Positions 33,372 through 43,102 of a stretch of DNA of 64,000 bases are shown in pieces. The stretch is from assembly GCF_006385705.1 (NCBI RefSeq), contig NZ_VFRQ01000009.1, positions 1 through 64,000 of the forward strand, in the 5' to 3' direction. The position numbers and the translations under genes are program-made. The number at the start of each line of letters is the position of its first letter. Position 1 is the first letter of the stretch. The notes under the pieces are model-generated. The model had not been told where the DNA came from. It saw only the letters and a program-made list of their open reading frames with translations, and did no database searches. Origin of the DNA: Pontibacter mangrovi. GTDB lineage: Bacteria > Bacteroidota > Bacteroidia > Cytophagales > Hymenobacteraceae.

Positions 33372-35651
33372 TTAAGCGTTAGCGTTTTGCTTCTGCTGCT
33401 GACGGATCAGGTTAAGGGCAGAACCAGCTTTGAACCAGGCGATCTGACCTTGGTTGTAAGTATGGTTTACCATGAAGCTATCCTGTGAGCCATCTTTGTG
33501 GTGCAGCACCACTTTCAGCTGCTTGCCTTCCTGGAAATCCTCCAGGCCAAGGATATCAAAAGTATCGGTCTCCTCGATCAGGTCGTAATCCGCTTTGTTA
33601 GCGAAAGTCAGACCTAGCATGCCCTGCTTCTTCAGGTTAGTTTCGTGGATACGCGCGAAAGACTTCACGATAACGGCACGAACGCCCAGGTGACGTGGCT
33701 CCATGGCCGCGTGCTCACGGGATGAACCTTCGCCATAGTTCTCGTCACCTACCACTACTGTACCGATGCCGGCACCTTTATACGTACGGGCTGTGGCAGG
33801 CACGGTGTCATAACCACGGGTCATGTCGTTGTATACGCTGTTCGCCTCGCCGTTGAAGGCGTTAATGGCACCGATCAACATGTTGTTGGAGATGTTGTCC
33901 AGGTGGCCACGGTACTTCAGCCACGGGCCTGCCATCGAGATGTGGTCTGTGGTACACTTACCTTGCGCCTTGATCAGCAGCTTCAGGCCTTTGAGGTCTG
34001 TGCCTTCCCACGGCTTAAAGCCTTCCAGCAACTGCAGACGGTCTGATGTAGGAGAAACTACTACTTCTACAGTGCTGCCATCCTCGGCAGGTGCAATGTA
34101 ACCAGCATCCTCTACCGCAAAACCTTGAGTTGGCAACTCAATGCCTACCGGCTCATCCAGTTTCACCTGCTGGCCATCTTTGGTCGTCAGGGTATCTACA
34201 AGCGGGTTAAACGTCAGGTCACCGGCAATAGCGAAGGCGGTTACAATCTCCGGTGAAGCCACGAACGCGTGTGTGTTCGGGTTACCGTCGTTACGCTTCG
34301 CAAAGTTACGGTTGAACGAGGTGATGATAGAGTTCTTGCGGGTAGGGTCGTCGGTATGACGCGCCCACTGGCCGATGCACGGACCACAGGCGTTTGCCAG
34401 TACTACACCGCCCATCTCAGCGAAGGTATCCAACAGGCCGTCGCGGGCCGTGGTGTAACGCACCATCTCAGAGCCCGGCGTGATGGTAAACTCAGCCTGT
34501 GCAGCCAGGTTCTTATCTACAGCCTGCTTCGCGATGGAGGCAGCGCGCGTGATGTCTTCGTAAGAAGAGTTGGTGCAAGATCCGATCAGACCTACTTCCA
34601 GTTTTGCTGGCCAGCCGTGCTCCTTCACTACAGAAGCGAACTGTGAAATTGGCCAGGCCGCATCCGGCGTGAATGGGCCGTTTACGTGCGGCTCCAGCTC
34701 AGACAGGTTGATCTCGATCAGCTGGTCGTAGAAAGCAGCCGGATCGGCGTATACTTCGTCGTCGGCACGCAGGTGCTGCGCAACCTCGTCGGCCATCTGC
34801 ACTACTTCCTCGCGGCCAGTAGAGTTCAGGTAAGCGCGCATGCTGTTGTCGTAGGCAAATACCGAAGTAGTGGCTCCGATCTCAGCACCCATGTTACAGA
34901 TAGTGCCTTTACCGGTACAAGACATTGACTCGGCACCTTCGCCGAAGTACTCCACGATAGCGCCTGTACCACCTTTCACGGTCAAAATACCAGCCACTTT
35001 CAGGATCACGTCTTTCGGGGATGTCCAGCCGCTCATTTTACCGGTCAGCTTCACACCGATCACTTTCGGAAACTTCAGCTCCCAAGGCATGCCGGCCATC
35101 ACGTCCACGGCATCAGCACCGCCCACACCGATCGCTACCATACCCAGACCACCTGCATTTGGTGTGTGCGAGTCCGTACCGATCATCATACCGCCCGGGA
35201 AGGCATAGTTCTCCAGCACCACCTGGTGGATGATACCGGCACCCGGCTTCCAGAAGCCGATGCCATACTTGTTAGATACAGAAGCAAGGAAATCATATAC
35301 CTCCTTGTTTTCGTTGTATGCGTCCTGCAGATCCGAATCGGCACCAACGCGCGCCTGGATCAGGTGGTCGCAGTGCACGGTGGAAGGCACCGCCACTGTT
35401 GGCTTACCTGCCTGCATGAACTGAAGCAAGGCCATCTGTGCCGTGGCGTCCTGCATGGCTACCCTATCCGGAGCAAAGTCTACGTAAGACTTTCCACGCT
35501 CAAAGCCCTGCTGCGCCTTGCCATCATACAGGTGCGCGTACAGGATCTTCTCTGTCAGGGTAAGCGGACGACCCACTGCCTGGCGGGCAGCAGTAATTCG
35601 CTCTTCCATGCCGGCATATACCGCCTTGATCATTTCTAAATCAAATGCCAT
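33372..35651 (-). CDS. acn: Aconitate hydratase (mitochondrial type)
   Basis: A 759-residue TCA-cycle enzyme interconverting citrate and isocitrate. The 4Fe-4S cysteines are visible in [11 protein letters not shown] and in [10 protein letters not shown]. Other landmarks are the early [24 protein letters not shown], and the swivel domain with [15 protein letters not shown]. Length and motifs fit the mitochondrial-type group rather than AcnB. On the minus strand, CAAATGTA at 35697-35704 reads TACATTTG, a good -7 element just upstream of the start. Confidence 0.96.
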   Translation of the reverse strand: MAFDLEMIKAVYAGMEERITAARQAVGRPLTLTEKILYAHLYDGKAQQGFERGKSYVDFAPDRVAMQDATAQMALLQFMQAGKPTVAVPSTVHCDHLIQARVGADSDLQDAYNENKEVYDFLASVSNKYGIGFWKPGAGIIHQVVLENYAFPGGMMIGTDSHTPNAGGLGMVAIGVGGADAVDVMAGMPWELKFPKVIGVKLTGKMSGWTSPKDVILKVAGILTVKGGTGAIVEYFGEGAESMSCTGKGTICNMGAEIGATTSVFAYDNSMRAYLNSTGREEVVQMADEVAQHLRADDEVYADPAAFYDQLIEINLSELEPHVNGPFTPDAAWPISQFASVVKEHGWPAKLEVGLIGSCTNSSYEDITRAASIAKQAVDKNLAAQAEFTITPGSEMVRYTTARDGLLDTFAEMGGVVLANACGPCIGQWARHTDDPTRKNSIITSFNRNFAKRNDGNPNTHAFVASPEIVTAFAIAGDLTFNPLVDTLTTKDGQQVKLDEPVGIELPTQGFAVEDAGYIAPAEDGSTVEVVVSPTSDRLQLLEGFKPWEGTDLKGLKLLIKAQGKCTTDHISMAGPWLKYRGHLDNISNNMLIGAINAFNGEANSVYNDMTRGYDTVPATARTYKGAGIGTVVVGDENYGEGSSREHAAMEPRHLGVRAVIVKSFARIHETNLKKQGMLGLTFANKADYDLIEETDTFDILGLEDFQEGKQLKVVLHHKDGSQDSFMVNHTYNQGQIAWFKAGSALNLIRQQQKQNANA

Positions 35652-35842
35652 AGTTTTGCTATTGTTAGTGTTTTATACTCTTTTTAATGAAGTTCACAAA
35701 TGTACGAAAACTATATATCTCTAAAAACATAAGCCTACACTAATATACGTTGCTACATTAACAGGCATGCAAAAGTATACAGTATGGATTTTGCATACTT
35801 ATCTATACTTTTGTAGCTCTTTAAAAATCAAAAAGTTCATAC

Positions 35843-37105
35843 ATGAAACATCACTTAAGTAATACCTATACCAGTCCTTTTTTGTTTTTAGCTTTGTTGA
35901 TTATACCGCTGGTAACATCCTGTACTTCTATGACATCTACCGACAACACCATTAAACCCGGCAGCTGGCGCGTGGCCCTGCAGCATGCCGAGGGTAAAGA
36001 GATACCTTTTATCATGGAGGCCGAGGAGAAAAACGGCAAGACTGTGCTGTACCTGGTAAACGGCGAGGAGCGCATCCTGGTAGACGATATTGAGCAAGAG
36101 GGTGACTCTGTGAAAATTGGGCTGCACATTTTTGATGCCGACCTGATTGCCAAGGTGGAGGGAGATAAGATGGCAGGGCGCTTCGTGAAGAACGACACGC
36201 AGGAGCCATACGCGGTGCCTTTTACAGCAGAGCATGGCCAGGAGAACCGCTTTGCGGCCAACCCGGCGCCCGCCAACTTCGACTACGATGGCAAATGGGA
36301 GGTTGTGTTTACGCCGCGTGGCGGTGAGCCTTACGTGGCCATAGGAGAGTTTAAGCAAGACGGCAACTACGCTACCGGCACCTTCCTGACCGAGACCGGC
36401 GATTACCGCTACCTGGAGGGGCAGGTGGCCGGAAACGAGCTGCAGCTTTCTACCTTCGATGGCAACCACGCCTACCTGTTCACGGCCACGCCTGACAACG
36501 ACAGCACCCTGACCGGAAACTTCTATGCCGGCATGAGCGGCTATGAGAGCTGGACCGGGAAGCGCAACCCCGATGCCGAGCTGGCCAGCGCCGACTCGCT
36601 CACGTTCCTGAAGCCGGGCTACGAGACGCTTTCGTTCACGTTCCCGAACCTGGAGGGCGAACAGGTGTCGCTGTCTGATGACAAGTATAAAGGCAAGGTG
36701 GTGATCGTGCAGCTGGTGGGCTCCTGGTGCCCGAACTGCATGGACGAGACCAACTTCCTGGCGCCTTACTACGACAAGAACAAGGACCGGGGCCTGGAAA
36801 TTATAGGCCTTGGCTTTGAGCGCAGCCCTGAGTTTGACCAGGCCGCTGCCCGCCTGAAGAAGATGCAAGAGCGCCTGAACGTGAACTATGACCTGCTCGT
36901 TGCCGGCGTGTCAGACAAAGCGGCAGCTGCAGAGGCATTGCCAGCGCTAAACCACGTTCTTTCCTTCCCAACCACCATCTTTATCGGCCGCGACGGCAAG
37001 GTGCGCAAGATCCACACCGGCTTCTCCGGCCCCGGCACCGGCAAGTACTACGACGAATTTGTAGCCGATTTTAATAAGACAATGGAGGAGCTGCTGGCGG
37101 AGTAG
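35843..37105 (+). CDS. TlpA-like thioredoxin-fold lipoprotein
   Basis: A 420-residue envelope lipoprotein with lipobox VTSC near residue 27. The region from about 40 to 255 is a beta-rich N-terminal domain as found in Bacteroidota TlpA-like proteins (DUF4369-type position, but I would not name it firmly). The C-terminal thioredoxin domain starts near 260 with SFTFPNLEGEQVSL, has the redox motif WCPNC (Cys296 and Cys299) and the cis-proline region SFPTTIFIG. It probably handles disulphides in the periplasm. Upstream TACTTTTG at 35806-35813 is a candidate -7 element. Confidence 0.88.
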   Translation: MKHHLSNTYTSPFLFLALLIIPLVTSCTSMTSTDNTIKPGSWRVALQHAEGKEIPFIMEAEEKNGKTVLYLVNGEERILVDDIEQEGDSVKIGLHIFDADLIAKVEGDKMAGRFVKNDTQEPYAVPFTAEHGQENRFAANPAPANFDYDGKWEVVFTPRGGEPYVAIGEFKQDGNYATGTFLTETGDYRYLEGQVAGNELQLSTFDGNHAYLFTATPDNDSTLTGNFYAGMSGYESWTGKRNPDAELASADSLTFLKPGYETLSFTFPNLEGEQVSLSDDKYKGKVVIVQLVGSWCPNCMDETNFLAPYYDKNKDRGLEIIGLGFERSPEFDQAAARLKKMQERLNVNYDLLVAGVSDKAAAAEALPALNHVLSFPTTIFIGRDGKVRKIHTGFSGPGTGKYYDEFVADFNKTMEELLAE

Positions 37106-37106
37106 T

Positions 37107-37139
37107 TTGATTGTTGATTGTTGATTGTTGATTGTTGGA
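37107..37139 (+). repeat. Heptamer tandem repeat (TGATTGT)
   Basis: Four and a half tandem copies of TGATTGT right after the TlpA-like gene. It resembles other low-complexity TTGATTG/TTAAATTG tracts at 41497, 47760 and 54003. Confidence 0.8.
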
Positions 37140-37150
37140 TCGACAAAGTA

Positions 37151-37198
37151 TAAAAGCAAAGGCCGCTGTTTCTGATGAAGCAGCGGCCTTTGCTTTTA
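37151..37198. terminator. Bidirectional terminator, 18-bp stem
   Basis: TAAAAGCAAAGGCCGCTG (37151-37168) pairs with CAGCGGCCTTTGCTTTTA (37181-37198). AAAGTATA lies at its 5' edge. Confidence 0.9.
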
Positions 37199-37220
37199 TG
37201 CCTGGTTTAGACATAAAATG

Positions 37221-39047
37221 CTAGTTGGTGAGCGGAAAGAAAACGGAAAAGGTAGTTCCCTCCCCTACTGTACTGCTTACCTCTATTTTACCGCCGGCAT
37301 TATCCAGAATCTTCTTCACCATGTACAGGCCGATACCAGAGCCCTCTACGTGCATGTGCAGTCGCTTAAACATCCCGAAGAGCTTGCTCTGCTGGGTCAA
37401 GTCTACCCCCAGGCCATTATCAGAAACCGAAAGCACATGGTATTGCGCTGTTGCATAGCCCCTGACGTTTACAATCAAAGGCCTGTCTGGGGAGCGGTAC
37501 TTTAGGGCGTTTGAGAGCAGGTTGTATAGTATACTGCGCAGGTTCTTTCTGGCAAAGCTCACCGTTTTCGACTCGCTAACATCTACCAAAAGCTGGGCAC
37601 TGGCCTCCTCTATCAGGTTTGCCAGGTCCATCTGCACACTGGTTACCACTTCCTGCACATCTACAGCTTCCACCTCAACTGCAGTCTCTTTCTGCAGCCT
37701 GGTTATTTCCGTTAAGTGATAAATGGTATTTTTAAAGCACTTTACGGACTCCAGCATCATGCTGATAAGGCGCTGTATGGTTTCCAGGCGCAGGCTCTCC
37801 GGCGGCAGTTCATCCCGCAGTGCCTCCACCAGTCCCTCAATGTTCAGAATGGGGGCTTTCAGGTCATGGGAGGCTGTATAAATAAAGCTATCCAGTTCCG
37901 TATTTATGCGCTTGAGCTGCTCATTGGTATTGCTAAGCTCAGTGTTGGATGCGTGTATTTCTGCGTTTGCCAGCTGCATCTTCTCGTTTGCCACAGCAAG
38001 CTCAGAGGCCAGCGTCTGCGCCTGCTGCTTACCGCTCTCCACTGCCAATCTGGCCTCCAGCTGCTCGGTTACCTCGGTTAAAATGAGAATAACCCCTGTT
38101 ATCTCCTTCTGATCATCCCGAAAGGGCTCATACACAACGTCGTAAAACCTGGTCTTTTCCTTGCCGTCCTTTTTATGGTTCACAGGCATCTCCTTCCGGA
38201 TATAGGGCTTGCCCGTGTGCAACATATCTGTGAAAATAGCCTTGAAACCTTGTCCTGCTAAACCGGGCGCAGCCTCAAACAGGCTTTTACCAAGCAACTC
38301 TTCGGCTTCTTTGCCCAGTATGCCACACATAAGCGGGTTTACCAGCTCTACCGTGTACTGCTTGCCCGTAAAAATGCCGATGGCCACGGGTGCCTGCATG
38401 AAAATATCCTGTATGCGTTTGCGTTGCCACTCTGCCTGCTGTCTTGCCTGTTGCAGCTCCTGCGTTCGCAGGGCTACACGGGCTTCCAACTCCTGGTTTA
38501 TGGCATCTACCTGCTGCCGGGCCTGTTCATTTTCCTCCGCTGCGGCATGAGCCATGGCCTCCCGTGTGCGGCTTTCCCGCAAATGACCCTCAATCTTGAT
38601 CTTGTCGGTTACGTTGGCAACACAATGTATGATATGCCTCACACGCCCGTCGGGGCCCAGCACCGGTGTGTTTCGCGGCAGCCAGTGTCGCTTCACAAAC
38701 TGCCCCGGGTTTTTCGGGTCGGGTACGTCGTAATGCTGCAGCTCCATCTCGTGCGGCTGTGCCGTTGACAGCACCTTCAGTAAGGATGATTTTAGATTAT
38801 TGACTGCATGTGCCTCAACTGCCTCCGGGTTATCCGGAAAAGCATCGAAGATGTACTGCCCAATTAACTTATCCCGTTCGGTGAGGGTGGCCTGCAGGTA
38901 TCCATCACTGGCTGCCTCTATCTTAAGCTCTGGGGAGAGCAGAAGGTATGCAGCTGGCAAGGCATTGAAAATGAAGAGCTGCTCCTCTAAAAGGGTAGCA
39001 GGAGCGGATATGTCTTCCTCCTGTGAGGAAGCTGCAGCGTTAGTCAT
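37221..39047 (-). CDS. Cytosolic PAS sensor histidine kinase
   Basis: A 608-residue kinase without membrane segments. Two PAS-type domains (about residues 25-150 and 205-330, the second with QAPVAIGIFTGKQYTVELVN) are separated by a coiled coil. A second coiled coil (about 345-380, ANEKMQLANAEIHASNTELS) leads to HisKA with YTASHDLKAPILNIEG, then HATPase (NLLSNALKYR, DNGLGVDL, GSGIGLYMVKKIL). The C-terminal half closely resembles that of the CheB-CheR-PAS kinase at 12047, including the HVxGxGxGLYxVK end, so the two are probably related by domain duplication. No receiver gene is adjacent. Confidence 0.92.
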   Translation of the reverse strand: MTNAAASSQEEDISAPATLLEEQLFIFNALPAAYLLLSPELKIEAASDGYLQATLTERDKLIGQYIFDAFPDNPEAVEAHAVNNLKSSLLKVLSTAQPHEMELQHYDVPDPKNPGQFVKRHWLPRNTPVLGPDGRVRHIIHCVANVTDKIKIEGHLRESRTREAMAHAAAEENEQARQQVDAINQELEARVALRTQELQQARQQAEWQRKRIQDIFMQAPVAIGIFTGKQYTVELVNPLMCGILGKEAEELLGKSLFEAAPGLAGQGFKAIFTDMLHTGKPYIRKEMPVNHKKDGKEKTRFYDVVYEPFRDDQKEITGVILILTEVTEQLEARLAVESGKQQAQTLASELAVANEKMQLANAEIHASNTELSNTNEQLKRINTELDSFIYTASHDLKAPILNIEGLVEALRDELPPESLRLETIQRLISMMLESVKCFKNTIYHLTEITRLQKETAVEVEAVDVQEVVTSVQMDLANLIEEASAQLLVDVSESKTVSFARKNLRSILYNLLSNALKYRSPDRPLIVNVRGYATAQYHVLSVSDNGLGVDLTQQSKLFGMFKRLHMHVEGSGIGLYMVKKILDNAGGKIEVSSTVGEGTTFSVFFPLTN

Positions 39048-39186
39048 GTACTGGGATTATGGGCAAAGGTCTAAACTACCAAAAATATTCCAGTAGTTCG
39101 GCCCCTGGCGAGTTTTGATTTCAGCTTAAGAAACTTTTAGAGCAGCTCTTATTGGTATAGCTGAGTTAACGCGCCACCATACATTC

Positions 39187-39816
39187 CTACACTCCGGCAG
39201 GCTTCCTCAACCGCACAATTCTAAAAGTTCCTCCCAAAGCCGCCGGCTCGTTAAGCTCCTGTTGCAACGCAGTCTGGCAGATGATGTTGCCGATACTGCG
39301 ATTAATATCGGAAAAAAGCGTGCTGGCCACCTGGTTGAGCATGCGGCGAAGTAAGGAAGGCTTCTGATTGTCCGGCAGGAACTTGTCGAACACCATCACG
39401 GCGCCGCCCGGCTTCAGCACCCGCTCCACCTCTTTTATACATGCTATGGGGTCCGGGATGACGGCAAGGATGAGGTGAAGTATAACGGCGTCGAAAGAGG
39501 CATCGGCAAAGGTCAGCTGCTGCCCATTCATGACCCGCGCGTTTACCGGGATTTGCAGTTCCGCAGCCCGCTGCTTTAGCTTTGTTATCATACCAGGAGT
39601 GATGTCGATGGCGGTGAGGTTGGTGTAGCCCTGCAGGTAGGGCAGGTCAAGGCCGGTGCCGGCGCCAAGTATAAGGATGGCATCATCGGGCTTGGCTCCC
39701 AGCAGCTGCACCGAGCGCTGCCTATACTTCCGGAAAATGCGGTCAGCTACAAAATCGTAGAACGGCAGGTACAAGGTATACCGCAGGCGGTTCCAGGCGT
39801 TGGTATTCAGGCTCAT
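39187..39816 (-). CDS. Class I SAM-dependent methyltransferase
   Basis: A 209-residue methyltransferase of the UbiE/phospholipid N-methyltransferase type. Motif I is ILILGAGTGLDLPYL, motif II TAIDITPGMI, and the post-motif VERVLKPGGAVMVFDKF is typical of this group. N-terminal YTLYLPFYDFVADRIFRKYR resembles that of phosphatidylethanolamine methyltransferases, so a lipid or quinone substrate is possible. CAAAGCTA at 39842-39849 reads TAGCTTTG on the minus strand and is a candidate -7 element. Confidence 0.85.
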   Translation of the reverse strand: MSLNTNAWNRLRYTLYLPFYDFVADRIFRKYRQRSVQLLGAKPDDAILILGAGTGLDLPYLQGYTNLTAIDITPGMITKLKQRAAELQIPVNARVMNGQQLTFADASFDAVILHLILAVIPDPIACIKEVERVLKPGGAVMVFDKFLPDNQKPSLLRRMLNQVASTLFSDINRSIGNIICQTALQQELNEPAALGGTFRIVRLRKPAGV

Positions 39817-39939
39817 TTTTTCATAGGTTATTTTGCATGCACAAAGCTACCTATACTGCTATACTACCTGTTACAAAATTCCGGTTGATGTTTACAGAAG
39901 TATAAGGTTAGTGACCTTTCAATCTGAGGAAGGAATAAA

Positions 39940-40281
39940 TCAAAACACTAATTCTTTGATACCAAAGCTAGCTCCGACAAAGCTTAACACTATTACTCCC
40001 CCAAATACTATCCAAAAGAGTTTTACGTAAAACATCACCTTAATCTGAAGTCTGTTAGCTTCTATATCGTCGAAGTCTTTGAACTTGATGTAAATAGGAA
40101 AAAATAAGGCTGGATTACCGAAGAAAAGAAAAGGGTTAAAGAACAAGTGAAGAAACTTAGTTTCTGTTAATTCAGGGTCAAGCCTCCGGCGTAACTGAAA
40201 GTGGTAATAAGCTTTACTGTATAAAAAAACGGTAGCTAGAATAATAAAGAAAAGTACGCTATAACTATAAATTAACTTCAT
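39940..40281 (-). CDS. Small membrane protein of unknown family
   Basis: 113 residues from ATG 40281; a longer frame to 40344 would begin inside the nearby palindrome and is less likely. It has an N-terminal hydrophobic helix (YSVLFFIILATVFLYS), a central aromatic segment (LHLFFNPFLFFGNPALFFPIYI) and a C-terminal helix (LFWIVFGGVIVLSFVGASFG). Charged loop KFKDFDDIEANRLQIK lies between. I recognise no family. Confidence 0.55.
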   Translation of the reverse strand: MKLIYSYSVLFFIILATVFLYSKAYYHFQLRRRLDPELTETKFLHLFFNPFLFFGNPALFFPIYIKFKDFDDIEANRLQIKVMFYVKLFWIVFGGVIVLSFVGASFGIKELVF

Positions 40282-40300
40282 CTGGCATATCAAATTCCTG

Positions 40301-40400
40301 GCGCAAGCGTCCGCTTGTGCCTTTAACTGTATTTGCGGCAGCACAAGCGGACGCTTGCGCTAGAAGCTTTAGGCTATCGGACGAACAGGTCGCGACCTGT
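40301..40400. repeat. REP-like palindromic cluster
   Basis: GCGCAAGCGTCCGCTTGTGC (40301-40320) and its exact reverse complement (40341-40360) are separated by 20 bases; each arm is itself a near-palindrome. ACAGGTCGCGACCTGT at 40385-40400 is a perfect 16-base palindrome. The cluster lies between two genes on the minus strand. It looks like an intergenic repetitive palindrome (REP/BIME type); a cruciform or mRNA-stabilising role is possible. Confidence 0.65.
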
Positions 40401-40452
40401 CCCTACAAAGTATAAACAGCAATTAAACACTGCAACAATGTAACAATTAAGC

Positions 40453-41430
40453 CTATTTCTCCCGCTCTATGGTATAGGCAATCAGCTGCTCCAGCGAGCG
40501 GCGGGATGGGGTGTCGGGGAAGGTGTGGAGGATTTCGAGGGCTTCGGCGTGGTAGCGGTTCATGGCCTGCACCGTGTACTCAATGCCGCCGGATTGCTTC
40601 ACAAAGTCGATTACCTGCTGCACGCGCTTGTTGTTGCCGTTGTTGTTTTTCACGTTGTAGATCACGCGGCGCTTGGTCAGCCAGTCGGCCTCGCGCAGGG
40701 CGTGGATCAGTGGCAGGGTCATCTTCTTCTCCTTAATATCGATGCCCACCGGCTTGCCGATCTCGGCAGTACCGTAGTCGAACAGGTCATCTTTTATCTG
40801 GAAGGCGATCCCCACTTTCTCTCCGAACAGACGCGCCTTTTCCACCTCCTCTTTGCAGGCACCGGCAGAGGCAGCGCCCACGGCACAGCAGGAGGCGATC
40901 AGCGAGGCGGTTTTCTGGCGGATGATGTCAAAGTATACATCCTCGGTAATATCAAGGCGGCGGGCTTTCTCTATCTGCAGCAGCTCCCCCTCGCTCATCT
41001 CCTTCACCGCGTTCGATACGATCTTGAGCAGCTCGTAATCGTCGTTGTGCAGCGAGAGCAGCAGGCCTTTGGAGAGCAGGTAGTCGCCTACCAGTACGGC
41101 AATCTTGTTTTTCCAGAGAGCGTTTACAGAGAAGAAACCGCGGCGGTAGTTGGCGTCGTCCACCACGTCGTCGTGCACCAGGGTGGCCGTGTGCAGCAGC
41201 TCAATCAGGGCGGCGCCGCGGTAGGTGGCATCGGTTATACTTTCCTGGAAGAGCTTGGCGGAGAAAAACACGAACATCGGCCGCATCTGCTTACCCTTGC
41301 GCTTGACGATGTAGCTCATGATCCGGTCCAGAAGCAAAACGCGGGTCTTCATGGAAGCCCTGAACTTCTTCTCGAACAGCTGCATCTCTGACGCGATGGG
41401 CGCCTGTATTTCGTTTAGACTTATGCTCAT
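40453..41430 (-). CDS. Polyprenyl diphosphate synthase
   Basis: A 325-residue trans-isoprenyl diphosphate synthase that extends isoprenoid chains for quinones. The first Asp-rich motif is HDDVVDDANYRRG and the second KDDLFDYG, both complete. Residues before the first motif, including LIELLHTATLVHDD, suggest a long-chain (octaprenyl/heptaprenyl type) enzyme rather than FPP synthase. Menaquinone side-chain synthesis is the likely job in this phylum. Start ATG 41430. Confidence 0.92.
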   Translation of the reverse strand: MSISLNEIQAPIASEMQLFEKKFRASMKTRVLLLDRIMSYIVKRKGKQMRPMFVFFSAKLFQESITDATYRGAALIELLHTATLVHDDVVDDANYRRGFFSVNALWKNKIAVLVGDYLLSKGLLLSLHNDDYELLKIVSNAVKEMSEGELLQIEKARRLDITEDVYFDIIRQKTASLIASCCAVGAASAGACKEEVEKARLFGEKVGIAFQIKDDLFDYGTAEIGKPVGIDIKEKKMTLPLIHALREADWLTKRRVIYNVKNNNGNNKRVQQVIDFVKQSGGIEYTVQAMNRYHAEALEILHTFPDTPSRRSLEQLIAYTIEREK

Positions 41431-41699
41431 GTGTTAAGTCCGCAATATTACGGCCTCCGGAAGTGCTTTCCAAACCTGTGCTGGCAAAACAGGGTTTAAT
41501 TGTTAAATTGCTGCATGGTTAAATTGTTTGATGGCTTTATCTCAGCACTCGCTCGGATGTATACTTTTTTTGCATGATGGTTCTATTTTCACCTCTCCAA
41601 AGTAGTGTTATAGCAGAAACATCCGGAGCAAGAACAGCATGTATCTCGTACATCCACCCAAACAACCATTTAACCCTCAACAACTAAGCAATTTACAAG

Positions 41700-42545
41700 A
41701 TGAAAGTTGATTTTGTAGTATACCCCGAGCACGGTCGCCCTTTCACTGCCGATGCCACCTACCGGCCCGACAACACCCCAAAGCCCGTCGTGATCTTTAC
41801 CCATGGTTTTAAGGGCTTTAAAGACTGGGGACACTTTAACCTGCTGGCCACCTACTTTGCCAAGCAAGGCTTTGTGTTCATCAAGTTTAACTTTGCTTAC
41901 AACGGCACCACCGTGGACAACTACGCCGACATGCACGACATGGAAGCATTCGGGCAAAACAACTTCAGCCTGGAGCTAGACGACATGCAGGCGCTAATTG
42001 ATTTGCTGCACTCCGACAACCCGCCTGTGGAGGCTACGGAGCTGGACCTGAGCCGCATTTACCTGATCGGCCACAGCCGTGGCGGAGGCGCCGTGATTCT
42101 AAAAGCCGCCGAGGAGCCGCGCGTAAAAGCCGTAGCCACCTGGGCCGCCGTAAACCGCTACGACAACCGCTGGGACGAGCTGCACATGGACAAGTGGAAA
42201 GAAGAGGGTGTGCAGTATGTGCAGAATGCCCGCACCGGCCTGCAGATGCCGCTGTATTACCAGATTGTGGAGGATTTCGTGGAGAACAAGTACCGCCTGG
42301 ACATCCCTACCGTGGTGAAGCGCATGCAACAGCCCCTGCTCCTGCTGCACGGCGAGCAGGACGAAACGCTACCGACCCAGATGGCCCACGACCTGCAAAG
42401 CTGGAAACCCGATGCCGAGCTACACCTGCTACCCGAAGCCGACCACTCGTTTGGGGGCAGTCATCCTTACGAGAAAACCGAACTGCCGGAAGCTGCCCGT
42501 AAAGCTGCCGACCTAAGTATAGATTTCTTCCGCCGCCATGCCTAA
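41700..42545 (+). CDS. Alpha/beta hydrolase, dienelactone-hydrolase-like
   Basis: A 281-residue cytosolic hydrolase with the full triad visible: nucleophile in GHSRGGGAV, acid in LLLHGEQDETLP, and His in LPEADHSFGG. HGFKGFKDWGHF near residue 40 forms the oxyanion turn. Substrate unknown; such genes are often near folate or lipid functions without direct link. Its stop overlaps the folK start by 8 bases, so the two are co-translated. Confidence 0.88.
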   Translation: MKVDFVVYPEHGRPFTADATYRPDNTPKPVVIFTHGFKGFKDWGHFNLLATYFAKQGFVFIKFNFAYNGTTVDNYADMHDMEAFGQNNFSLELDDMQALIDLLHSDNPPVEATELDLSRIYLIGHSRGGGAVILKAAEEPRVKAVATWAAVNRYDNRWDELHMDKWKEEGVQYVQNARTGLQMPLYYQIVEDFVENKYRLDIPTVVKRMQQPLLLLHGEQDETLPTQMAHDLQSWKPDAELHLLPEADHSFGGSHPYEKTELPEAARKAADLSIDFFRRHA

Positions 42546-43032
42546 GGTATACCTGCTGCTGGGCGGCAACCTCGGCGAGCGCACTTTATACTTGCAGCAG
42601 GCCCGCGAAAGTATAAACCAGCAGGTGGGCACTCTCACGCGCAGCTCCAAAGTATACGAGACTGCCGCCTGGGGGAAAACCGACCAACCCAACTTCCTGA
42701 ACCAGGTGCTGGAGGTACAAACGGAATTAAGTCCGGAAGAGGTGCTGCAAAGTATAAACCTGATTGAGCAGGAGCTTGGCCGGGTGCGGCACGAGCACTG
42801 GGGCGCCCGCGTCATCGACATCGACATCCTGTTTTACGACGAACTGGTGCAGCAGACACAGCGCCTCACCATCCCTCACCCGCAGCTGCACCTGCGCCGG
42901 TTTACCTTGCTGCCAATGGCAGAGCTGGCCTCAGAGCTAGAGCACCCGGTGCTGCACAAAAGTATAAACCAGCTGCTGCAGGAGTGCCCAGATGAGCTGG
43001 AGGTGTGGGCGTTTGAGGAGAGAATTAAGTGA
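42538..43032 (+). CDS. folK: HMDP pyrophosphokinase (folate synthesis)
   Basis: A 164-residue 2-amino-4-hydroxy-6-hydroxymethyldihydropteridine diphosphokinase, which pyrophosphorylates the pterin before FolP. Motifs are LLLGGNLGER, SSKVYETAAWG, and the ATP/Mg segment HWGARVIDIDILFYD with IPHPQLHLRRFTLLP. All three Ser-Ile-Asn triplets are written AGT ATA AAC, part of the AAAGTATA octamer. It is the last core gene before accessory patch 3. Confidence 0.95.
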   Translation: MPKVYLLLGGNLGERTLYLQQARESINQQVGTLTRSSKVYETAAWGKTDQPNFLNQVLEVQTELSPEEVLQSINLIEQELGRVRHEHWGARVIDIDILFYDELVQQTQRLTIPHPQLHLRRFTLLPMAELASELEHPVLHKSINQLLQECPDELEVWAFEERIK

Positions 43033-43040
43033 ACAAGCTT

Positions 43041-43090
43041 CCGCATATAGTGCAGATAAGCGTATGTTTACGCATAGCCAGTAGTTATAC
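43041..43090 (+). repeat. 5' element: ATAGTGCAGATA plus hairpin
   Basis: CCGCATATAGTGCAGATA (motif at 43047-43058) followed by hairpin GCGTA (43060-43064)/TACGC (43069-43073) and TTATAC. The same arrangement ends units R1, R2 and R3 in patch 2. It lies directly upstream of the first gene of patch 3. An attI-like or promoter role is inferred. Confidence 0.55.
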
Positions 43091-43102
43091 TTAATAAAAG
43101 CT

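Noticed and set aside
35888..36868. A 326-codon minus-strand frame opposite the TlpA-like gene
   Set aside because: Low-complexity Leu/Val/Gln/Arg composition and no start context; it mirrors the codon bias of the real gene.
40525..41391. A 288-codon + strand frame opposite the polyprenyl synthase
   Set aside because: Shadow of the minus-strand gene, which has both Asp-rich motifs.
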